Source: Zerene cesonia (lineage: Eukaryota; Arthropoda; Insecta; Lepidoptera; Pieridae). From it: a stretch of 64,000 nt of DNA. Where the stretch lies: contig NW_024045136.1 of assembly GCF_012273895.1 (NCBI RefSeq), positions 1 through 64,000 of the forward strand. The letters run 5' to 3'. The notes below the pieces were generated by a model. That model did no database searches. It was not told the DNA's origin and was given only the letters and a program-made list of their open reading frames with translations. Of the stretch, positions 57,101 through 64,000 are shown piece by piece. The stretch's first letter is position 1; each line of letters begins with the position of its first letter. The position numbers were made by a program, and so were the translations under genes.

Positions 57101-60100
57101 TGTTACTCCAGTTGTCCAGCTGTCTACGTACCAAATTTCATTGCAATCGGTTTAGTAGTTTTTGCGTGAAAGAGCAACATACACACACACATCCCTACAA
57201 ACTTTCGCATTTATAATATTAGTAGGATTAATATAAGAATAGACAGAGAAGTTAAACAGACACACCCAGAAGCTGTGACACTGGATTGCGTCGATTGTCA
57301 ACGATTTTATTCTCGAAATTCCTTAGAAATTCCTTAACAGTCCTGGTGCGTTGGTAGGCATCAGCGGTATCTGACGAACTCGATTCCATCACACTCAGCC
57401 AGGTGTTACGCAGTGCACTGACAGACGCGTCTATTAGCGGATCTAGACCAATATTGACGTCACGCAATGCACTAAGTTTGGCCGCATACTAGGAAGACGG
57501 CGTGACGTCAAGCGCGACATTTAGGCGTGGTGGTTTGTTTTGATCTTAAACTGTTTGAGCTATCGTCGTTTTATATAGACTTCCATTTATAAATTTTTCA
57601 ATTAAATTAGGTACTGTACTTGAATATTAATTCCCCTTAAGATTGTCTATACTGGGCAAAGCAATTATCAATTTAAAATAATTGCTTTGTTAAAATCAAT
57701 TTCTTTTTTTTTTTCTTTGCTTCTCTATGTCGAGGCTGCCTAATTCTCCAATGTACAATTATGCGTTTTTAACCATAAAGTTCCCAAAATAGCGACGCTA
57801 ATAGATGCAGTTGCAATCTGTTTATATTAAGAACGCGGCGCGTGTCCAAATTGATGAGTTTAAATATAGCAACACCGTAATTAATTTACCGCAGCAATTT
57901 GGTTGAGCAGATGCGTTAAGTGTTGGGGTAGATCGATGGGGGATGTGTGTAGTTATTCGTAGAGCTTAATGATTTTGGGATAGGAACGTTTTGCCTGTTT
58001 TCGTTTGGAAGTTCTATTGTATTGTGTATTTGTTTTATATAAGTTACTAGCTTTTGCCCTCGGCTTTGCACGCGTGAAATTCAGAGTAGTTTAATAGATG
58101 TTATTGTACATAAACCTTCCTCTTGAATCACTCTATCAATTAAAAAATCCTATCAAAATCTATTACGTAGTTTTAAAGATTAAAGCATACATAGGGACAT
58201 ACTGACAAAGAAAGCGACTTTGTTTTATACTATGTTGTGATAATAAGTTATGGATTCGTAGTTGCGCGTAGTTTAATGCTGAATCTGGTTAAGTAAGATA
58301 TAAAGTTCTCACAGTTTCGTGTTATCCAGTGACTTGTTCATGTAATCTTGTAGTGAAATGATACGTGTGTGAAAACTGATAGCTATTAGCAGTTTTCTTT
58401 TATTTTTAGCCTTGTTTTTCTGAATTGTTCGTCTTATTGTCAGTCAGTACCGTCGGTCCTTTAGTAGTTAAATTCTAAAATGATTGAATTTTTCATTAGT
58501 TGGAATCGTGGTATAAAAGTGATTTATCGTGTCCCCTTCTCGGGGTATGGAGCAGATGCACGGTTGATTCACGGTTCGATTGTCTTTATGGACAAGTTGG
58601 TGATCAGACTTCTGCGTTCTGCCAGATTGAGACTATTTTACTTTTGTTTATCCCCACGGGTATCGATACCAGGACCACTCGGTTCTATGTTCACGTGTTC
58701 ACCACTACGCCAAGCAGGCGGGAGTTTTTTTTTATATACTCTTATATAAATGTACTGTATCCAAACTGTGACGTTCGGATATTTGTCCTCTTAACGTAGG
58801 TAATTCAATACTTTGCTATCGATGTTCAATGATTTCGCTTCATACGCGTGTTGGATTACATCCGGAAAGTGATTTTGGGAAGGATTTCGAATCTACGGAT
58901 CTACATCCGACGGATGTGATCCCCCACCAGGTTCGCACCCTCGTCCGACCACCTGGTCTTCGTACACCCTTATGTAACCTTTGTTCTGCGTCTCAACGTT
59001 TCGGTTTTTTTTTCCTATTAAATGACTTACATTAGATGTCTCGTAGTTTTCATTATGTTTATGACGTTGTATTGTCTTAATTATCTTTCGAATTGTATAC
59101 TGAGAATTGAAATTTGTCTCTCGAAAAGCATGTCAATGAAAAGAATATGGGGATCGATTCCAGTTTGAGTAATAAAACTAGTGGCATTGATTTTTGAAAT
59201 ATGATACGCACATTTCGTTATACATATATCAATGTTAAATGAAGGCATAGTATAATATTGCACAGTATTAATAAGAGAACAGAGCATAGATCATTAATGC
59301 TCTAAATTATTTTGATTAACGAAAGAACAATAGAAAGAAAAAGCATTCTACTACGAGACTTCTTTTTTAACTACTCCCTTTCTACTCTTCTTGACACGGG
59401 ATAATAAAGCCTATGGTGTTCATTTTAATGAATATTAGCTTTAAAATCGGTTGTATAGATTTTCAATCGAATCATAACAGGAAACAAAGAGTCCTCTTTT
59501 TTTTCACTAGCTGTTGACCGCAGCTCCGCCCGCGTGGTCCAAATAAATTTTCAGCGTACTTTCATCCCGTATTTTATCCTCTTGGTCTTACAATTTATCA
59601 AAATCCCGGATGCTTACATCATAGCGGCTCTCTGAACGCGAAATTACAGCGCGATCGGTCCAGGACTTTGGGCTAGGTTGATGGATCGGCCAGTCAGTCA
59701 CCTTTGATGTTTTGTATACTAAGATTGCTCAACAGTAATTAGAAGCATGTTAGCTGCCAGCATTCGCTTAGAGTAACATGAGTGGAAATGACTTGTTGAA
59801 CCGCTCATATTTTCACCCTCGACAAAGTAGGGCTTTGTGCACGCACGTGTCACTTCCTCCCCTCCTCGTAACGTGAACAATTGGTCAGGAAGTCGAACGA
59901 GAGACCTGGGGAGTCTTGACGGCGCTCGCCGCCATCTTGCTGTCGTTGGCGGGCTTTTTGACATCTGTCAAGAGGCTAACTAACTAGGCTGGTTGGTGGC
60001 GGTAGTTTTGATTGCGAAGTCCTAGTGAGTTTAAAATTATAATTACTAATAATAACGCTAGACAATGTATTTCGCGGTGTCGCCTTTTATATACTACTAG

Positions 60101-63100
60101 TGGTCTGCCCCGGCTACGCCCGTGGTACACATATCTTCCTCAATAAATGGACTATCTAACGCTGAAAGAATCCGACTCAATCAAATCTGAGGAAAAACTG
60201 GTCCGATTTGAATAATCAAATCGGACCAGATTTCCTCAGATTTGTGCGTTCAAACAAACTAAACTATTCTGCTTTATAATATAAGATTACTGCTTATGCT
60301 ACGTTTCACTCTACTGACATACAATTTTACTAATTAACATCATCTTTTTACGAAATAACTGCTTAAATAATAATAATTCAAGCGAATGGCTGGCCGCCCG
60401 CGCAAGCTGCGCCCGCATCTGCCGCGCAGGTGTCGTCTTGTACTTAGGGGATAGTTCGCTCACCCAATCTTATCTATGTTTTATGTGATAAAGTGTACCG
60501 ACTGACTCGTAACATTCGATGAACTGTGTTACACGCAAAAAAAATAAAGTATCTTTAATTTAAGCATAGAAAGGGTAAATTATAAATGAGAAGAAACTTA
60601 ATAGGAAAAAGCTCAATGCAGTCAAATTAAAAACTTAATGAAACAAAGAATCCGAAACAATATCGAATCCGACCACGTGATCGATTTCTCAATAATAATA
60701 GTAAATAGAGAAATCTTTATTCAACTGTTAAATGAATACAATTATATTTGTTAGAATCAAAAGCCTCTGTTTCAAGATGGAGGATCCAATTATTACGATA
60801 CATTTATCTAACAAATATTCCCAAAGCGGTAGTGTTTTATAACGATACTAGCTGCACCCGGCAAACGCTGTTCTGCCTTACTCTTATCATTTAGGGGTAT
60901 GAAAAATAGATGTTGGCCGATTCTCAGAGACACCGGATAAGCACAAAAAATTTCATCAAAATCGGTCAAGCCGTTTCGGAGGAGTATGGCAACGAAAACT
61001 GTGACACGAGAAATTTATATATTAGATAATAAGCAGGAATATTTCATTGTTGCAGCGCCTCGCACCTCCTGCACTGGCAGCACCCCGAACAACCTGCCGC
61101 CGCTCGGCTTCCACACGGCGGCGCACGGGGAGAACGTTAGGATCTCGCGGGATGGCAGCACCGCGAGGAGAGTGGAGTCCTTCTGCAAGGGCGTCGCGTT
61201 CAGCGCACGGCCGGTTCATGTTAATGAGAAGGTGAGGAAAACTGGCTTTGTGTTTTTTTACATCAGAGCGGGCAACTAAGCTGCTGGTTCGTCTGATGGT
61301 AAGCGATCCCCATCGCCCATGAACAGAGCATGGTAGTGGCGCTGTTAAAACGCTGCCTACTTTTAAGTGGTAAAAGAGATAAGTGAAGGACTGATGCCTT
61401 GATAGAAGGAATGGACTGGATAGAGTTTGGAAAGGGAAATGGGACACTTGCTGTTTTAGAATATGGAGATTTCTGTTTTTTATGATGCTTAAGTTAAACT
61501 ATTATATTAACTATGTAACTGAATGTTGAAGAAAAAATGAAAGCGGAATAGAGATAGATATACATACGTATATAATCAATAAATCTTCCTTTTACTATAC
61601 TGTAACTACTCAAAAATATGTTGGAGGAATCGCTTCACCCAGTAAAAAGTGTTGAGGCGACAAAAAAAATAGAATCGATAAGCTCTTCCTTTATTTCGTA
61701 AGTCGGTTGAAAGTATAACGTATTATAACTAATAATTAATTTACGTGTTTCCTCTTTTCAGATATGCATTCGTTTCGTAGAAATATCAAATAGCTGGAGC
61801 GGCGTCATCAGATTCGGTTTTACCTGTCACAACCCAGCCACAATGCCCCTACCACTGCCAAAGTATGTATGCCCAGAACTCACAAACAAACCCGGGAATT
61901 GGGCTAAAGCTCTCGGTGAAAGATTCTGCGAAAAGGACAATCTGTTATTCTACTACGTTAACTCGGCCGGAGAGGTGCATTTCGGCATAAATGGTGAAGA
62001 TAAGGGACTATTTTTCAGCGGTGTCGACACGAGATATCCCCTGTGGGCATTAATAGATGTGTATGGAAACTGCACGGCTGTACAATTCGTGGATTCTAGA
62101 ACATTGTACCAGAACAGACAGGCTTCACCTATTGTCGAAGATGACAGACTCATCGGCAGCATGCGCTCCCTGTCAGTGGACGAAGCCTTACCACCTCCAA
62201 GATACAAGAACCCCCTCGTACCCCTCAACCTTCACAGAATGACAGGCAGAAATGTGCAGTTTGTGAACGAAAGAGGCGTCGCCGCAAGGATCGAAGCGGA
62301 ATTCTGCCAGGGTTACGTGTTCACGGCACGGCCTATGAGACCGGGTCAAACGATAGTGGTACAAATTCTCGCCACGGAAGCCGCGTACGCTGGCAGCTTG
62401 GCCATTGGTTTGACGTCGTGCGATCCGGCCACACTCAGACCGTGCGACCTGCCTGACGACGCCGAACAATTGTTGGACCGCCCGGAGTATTGGGTAGTGC
62501 GACGGGACGCCGCCAACGGTCTGAGACGCGGCGACGAGCTGGCGGTCACTCTAACGCTGGACGGCGAAGTGCGCGTCAGCAGGAACGGTTCGACGCCGAT
62601 TACGGTGATGCACGTGGACCACACGCTACGGCTATGGGCGTTTGTTGACATATATGGCGCGACGCAAAAGGTCAGGATGCTGACGTCTCAAGCGGTTCAA
62701 GCGCAGACGCCGCCGCAGCAGTTGCGCGTGCTGACCGGCTCCGCAGCGCCGATAGCGGCTGGAAGCGGCGGCACCGTGCTGGTCGTGAGCCTGCCGCCGC
62801 AGAACGGCGGGCAGAACGGCGTCAGCCACCAGCAGGGGCTAACATTGGCGAGCGCACATTATATTGAGGTTGGTATTCGAAGTTTTATTGAACTCTAGTA
62901 AATTTATGGAAATAAGCTAATTGTAATAAAATTAATATATTAAACTTCAGTGGCTTCCATAAGAACAGTAAAGTTTTATATATATTACTTTATATAAAAA
63001 AAAAAAATGAAATGAACGGTCGGAACGGTCTTTACCTCTTAAGACATGATTTTCTAATAAATCATTATAAGTATTATTATTCAAAGCATTAGGTATATAG

Positions 63101-63673
63101 TTAATTAAATTTATAATTTATGTGGTTTTACTTATGTAACCGCTTTGTTAGTATTACAATTATTACCGGTTCGAATTCCACAAATATCCTCAAACATTGT
63201 AAAACCAATGTTCAAAATGTACTAACTGTTTGTTTCCTCCTTTACAGCCGATACAGTCGTCATCGCAAGTCTGCGTCACATCGCTGCCAGTGACGTCACA
63301 ATCGCAAACTTGTGCGCCCGTGCCATACCAAAGGCCGCGGGAAGTCTGCTCGACGAGCCAGAACAACTCGAACGAGCAAGTACTCATACCGAATGGACAT
63401 TCTGAACTGCGTTTAGACAGAATCCCCAACGGTCCATCGACCAGTCGGCCGTCTACGTCGCACCAACCGATTTACTCGGTCATCGGTGAAGGCCTAACGG
63501 GCACCGAGTGCACCATCTGCTACGAAAACCCAATAGATAGTGTATTATATATGTGCGGACACATGTGCATGTGCTACAGATGCGCGGTACAACAGTGGAG
63601 GGGCAAAGGCGGCGGCCAGTGCCCCCTGTGCAGGGCGCAAATCAAAGATGTAATACGCACATACAAATCGTGA
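41956..63673 (+). CDS. neur: Neuralized E3 ubiquitin ligase (four exons, whole CDS)
   Basis: Exons 41956-42169, 61056-61231, 61762-62868 and 63248-63673 join in phases 1, 0 and 0, giving 640 residues counted from the first ATG. Order: basic N-terminal region (about 52-69), NHR1 (about 88-240), NHR2 (about 282-435), a Ser/Thr/Gln-rich linker, and a C-terminal RING (C587, C590, C602, H604, C608, C611, C624, C627). Neuralized ubiquitinates Delta and Serrate at the plasma membrane of signal-sending cells, which drives ligand endocytosis and Notch activation. The NHR domains bind the ligand tail and the RING recruits the E2. Fly Neur is about 754 residues; the shorter linker explains most of the difference. 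Introns are 18,886, 530 and 379 bp. The gene is intact with consensus splice sites and no stop. Confidence 0.95.
43458..43626 (+). mobile_element. Helitron-like element, family C, full length
   Basis: TCTACACTAATATTATAAAG to GGCGAACAGCTAG, 169 bp, A before and T after; very close to 39484. Confidence 0.85.
43990..44194 (-). mobile_element. Helitron-like element, family E, full length
   Basis: CTAGCTGTTACTCGCGGCGT to TTATAATATTAGTAGGA, A before and T after, 205 bp. It shares only the 5' end with family A. Confidence 0.82.
44285..44374 (-). mobile_element. Helitron-like remnant, family G
   Basis: TTTTTCAAATCGGACCACC, TCCTGAGATAAGCGCGTTCA, CTTTATAATATTAGTATA; only the 5' part of the element. 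Confidence 0.55.
45690..45706 (+). repeat. 17-bp word TGCGTGCGAGCGAGATG, copy 1
   Basis: Identical to 49157-49173. It may be a regulatory word or part of a dispersed repeat. Confidence 0.5.
46927..46934 (+). promoter_or_regulatory. Su(H)-type site CGTGAGAA
   Basis: Matches YGTGRGAA, and the extended YGTGRGAAM. Outlier about 1 kb before the main cluster. A further single match lies at 43194-43201 and one at 58306-58313 (minus). Confidence 0.35.
49157..49173 (+). repeat. 17-bp word TGCGTGCGAGCGAGATG, copy 2
   Basis: Identical to 45690-45706; lies inside the Su(H) cluster near several ATCGATAT words. Confidence 0.5.
50400..50573 (-). repeat. Dispersed repeat ending TTTTGAAGTCGGTTAAAA
   Basis: Reverse copy of the repeat at 30836 and 39893: GTACCTCCTCC, TTTTGAAGTCGGTTAAAA. 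Confidence 0.55.
51816..51823. promoter_or_regulatory. DRE-type motif TATCGATA
   Basis: Exact DREF-box palindrome, 215 bp after a CCGCCATTTTGTTGCGG block at about 51609. Together these could mark an internal promoter, but no exon is seen. Confidence 0.3.
52006..53005. other. Assembly gap (1000 N)
   Basis: Run of exactly 1000 N in neur intron 1. Confidence 0.99.
53802..54001 (-). mobile_element. Helitron-like element, family A, full length
   Basis: CTAGCTGCGCCCCGCGGTTT to ATGATATTAGTAGGA, A before and T after, 200 bp. Confidence 0.85.
54376..54578 (+). mobile_element. Helitron-like element, family A
   Basis: TCCTACTAATATTATAAATG to GGGGCACAGCTAG, 203 bp, with a worn hairpin (GTGGGTGAAACTTCGG). 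Confidence 0.8.
55311..55512 (+). mobile_element. Helitron-like element, family A, full length
   Basis: TCCTACTAATATTATAAATG to GGGGCGCAGCTAG, A before and T after, 202 bp. Confidence 0.85.
57029..57227 (-). mobile_element. Helitron-like element, family A
   Basis: TTAGCTGCGCCCCGCAGTTT (CTAG changed to TTAG) to TTATAATATTAGTAGGA, 199 bp. Confidence 0.82.
58047..58245 (-). mobile_element. Helitron-like element, family D
   Basis: CTAGCTTTTGCCCTCGGCTT, AGAGTAGTTTAATAGATG, CTTCCTCTTGAATCACTC; the 5' end is not sharp. Confidence 0.7.
58246..59506. other. No gene seen
   Basis: Intron DNA with overlapping short frames at 58480-58800 that show no family features. Confidence 0.5.
59507..59720 (-). 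mobile_element. Helitron-like element, family H
   Basis: CTAGCTGTTGACCGCAGCTC, CATCCCGTATTTTATCCTC, GGCTCTCTGAACGCG; the 5' end is uncertain. Confidence 0.55.
59820..60030 (+). promoter_or_regulatory. CpG-rich patch with YY1-like word and a donor
   Basis: GACGGCGCTCGCCGCCATCT and GCGGGC in a GC-rich stretch about 1.1 kb upstream of neur exon 2, with CCTA|GTGAGT at about 60025. It could be a leader exon of a short neur transcript. Speculative. Confidence 0.25.
60097..60288 (-). mobile_element. Helitron-like element, family G, with internal inverted duplication
   Basis: CTAGTGGTCTGCCCCGGCTA to CTTTATAATATAAGA. Contains a hairpin, 60183-60211 against 60216-60243, of nearly identical 28- and 29-bp arms with a 4-base loop (ATAA). 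Confidence 0.75.
60848..61026 (-). mobile_element. Helitron-like element, family B, next to a splice acceptor
   Basis: CTAGCTGCACCCGGCAAACG to TTATATATTAGA, A before and T after, 179 bp. It ends 29 bp before the AG of neur exon 2. Confidence 0.87.
61056..61231 (+). CDS. neur: neur exon 2 (start of NHR1)
   Basis: Acceptor TTTCATTGTTGCAG, donor AAG|GTGAGG, 176 bases from phase 1 to phase 0. Codes for CTGSTPNNLPPLGFHTAAHG and the FSARPVHVNEK edge of NHR1. Strongly GC-rich against the AT-rich intron. Confidence 0.95.
61263..61440 (+). mobile_element. SINE-like dispersed repeat in neur intron 2
   Basis: GGGCAACTAAGCTGCTGGTT, CTGATGGTAAGCGATCCCC and ATCGCCCATGAACAGAGCAT; reverse copy at 37541. 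It takes up a third of the 530-bp intron. Confidence 0.6.
61600..61712 (-). repeat. Dispersed repeat ending GTAAGTCGGTTGAAA
   Basis: CGCTTCACCCAGTAAAAAGT and TTTATTTCGTAAGTCGGTTG, a worn reverse copy of the repeat at 30836, 50 bp before the exon 3 acceptor. Confidence 0.5.
61762..62868 (+). CDS. neur: neur exon 3 (rest of NHR1, all of NHR2)
   Basis: Acceptor CCTCTTTTCAG, donor GAG|GTTGGT, 369 codons. Finishes NHR1 (NSWSGVIRFGFTCHNPA, FYYVNSAGEVHFGING, LWALIDVYGNCTAVQF). After a linker it codes for NHR2 (VPLNLHRMTGRNVQFVN, FCQGYVFTARP, LTSCDPATLRPCDLP, LLDRPEYWVV, LWAFVDIYGATQKVRML). A Gly-rich GTVLVVSLPP segment, conserved in my memory of fly Neur, closes the exon. Confidence 0.97.
63248..63673 (+). 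CDS. neur: neur exon 4 (RING finger)
   Basis: Acceptor CCTCCTTTACAG, 141 codons and TGA. A low-complexity Ser/Gln/Pro linker is followed by the C3HC4 RING (TECTICYENPIDSVLYMCGH, then CMCYRC and CPLCRAQIKDVIRTY). All eight zinc ligands are present. Confidence 0.97.
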   Translation, partial: PIQSSSQVCVTSLPVTSQSQTCAPVPYQRPREVCSTSQNNSNEQVLIPNGHSELRLDRIPNGPSTSRPSTSHQPIYSVIGEGLTGTECTICYENPIDSVLYMCGHMCMCYRCAVQQWRGKGGGQCPLCRAQIKDVIRTYKS

Positions 63674-63895
63674 TTCGAAATTCGGAAACTAGATGGCGCT
63701 GCGGCAAAAGTTGCAGTCTCGCGTTGGCGGTGACAGCTCAGTTTCCCGCGCGATCAACTGTCACTTGAAACTTTTGCCGCAATGTCAACTGTGTTTTTTT
63801 CAATATGCCAAAAAAACGCGATATGATTTTGATATGACATGTATATAACGATGTTAGTAAGTAAGATAAAATATCCAATGTATAATTCGAATAAA
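63674..63895 (+). other. neur: neur 3' UTR with hairpin and poly(A) signal
   Basis: AATAAA at 63890-63895 is a suitable poly(A) signal. TGCGGCAAAAGTT (63702-63714) and AACTTTTGCCGCA (63769-63781) are perfect 13-bp arms. No Bearded (AGCTTTA), GY or K (TGTGAT) box is seen in this UTR. Confidence 0.7.
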
Positions 63896-64000
63896 AAATC
63901 AGCATCCATAACATATGATAAAAAATAATATATTTGAATGATTTTTCGAGAAGTGGATTGCGTGTCCTTCTATTAGTAATATTGATATAGCATTTTAATC

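Larger units (their letters stand above)
42170..61055 (+). other. neur intron 1 (18.9 kb)
   Basis: GT at 42170, AG at 61055. Contains about ten Helitron-like copies, one 1-kb gap, the Su(H)-site cluster and several CpG-rich patches listed separately. The stretches between them (42180-43450, 44380-47950, 50790-52005, 53010-53800, 55515-57025, 57230-58045) hold no gene I can support. The many short frames are unremarkable, though 57252-57467 on the minus strand (TWLSVMESSSSDTADAYQRT) looks somewhat protein-like. Confidence 0.85.

Noticed and set aside
57252..57467. 71-codon minus-strand frame with protein-like composition
   Set aside because: Not ATG-led at its boundary, a stop just upstream, and no recognisable domain; left as a note under intron 1.
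26341..61026. CRISPR-like array from the repeated 200-bp blocks
   Set aside because: The blocks are scattered in both orientations with transposon borders in an animal genome; no direct-repeat and spacer pattern.
61022..61447. 141-codon minus-strand frame over neur exon 2
   Set aside because: Antisense of a GC-rich true exon and a SINE-like repeat; no family features.
62188..62829. Several antisense frames inside neur exon 3
   Set aside because: Antisense shadows of a strongly conserved coding exon.

Overview
The window looks like insect nuclear DNA, most likely from a moth or butterfly. It is AT-rich, has long introns with GT-AG splice sites, and is full of short Helitron-type repeats of a kind I recall from lepidopteran genomes. 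It also carries the neuralized gene and a GTSF-type piRNA factor. The host group is inferred from recalled repeat and gene families, not from a search. Eight runs of N (about 4.3 kb in all) interrupt the sequence.

From 1 to about 24 kb the DNA is a transposon graveyard around one probable host gene. That gene is a two-CHHC-finger GTSF/Asterix-like protein (3122-3427, minus). Around it lie a piggyBac-like remnant (1-904), a broken IS630/Tc1/mariner-type transposase (4846-5691), and a nearly complete two-gene PIF/Harbinger element with a MADF protein (6436-8006, plus) facing an intact transposase (8198-9301, minus). Further on are a second broken Harbinger (11648-12330), at least four hAT fragments, Ty3/gypsy and BEL/Pao scraps, two Penelope-like pieces, a P-element-like piece and a LINE-like tail.

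From about 25 kb to the end the content changes. Transposase genes disappear and more than thirty short non-autonomous Helitron-like elements (5' TC, 3' hairpin then CTAG, usually between A and T) take over. The only gene I can follow here is neuralized (neur), on the plus strand, encoding the E3 ligase that ubiquitinates Notch ligands. Exons lie at 41956-42169, 61056-61231, 61762-62868 and 63248-63673; all splice phases agree and give about 640 residues with two NHR domains and a C-terminal RING. A second possible first exon (25854-25881) has the matching phase and would give a short alternative N-terminus.

The 18.9-kb first intron of neur contains a dense cluster of Su(H)-type sites (47961-50783) with a GCAGGTG E-box, a candidate Notch/proneural control region. 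One Helitron ends 29 bp upstream of the exon 2 acceptor. Splice sites, promoters and enhancers are read by eye and are unverified.
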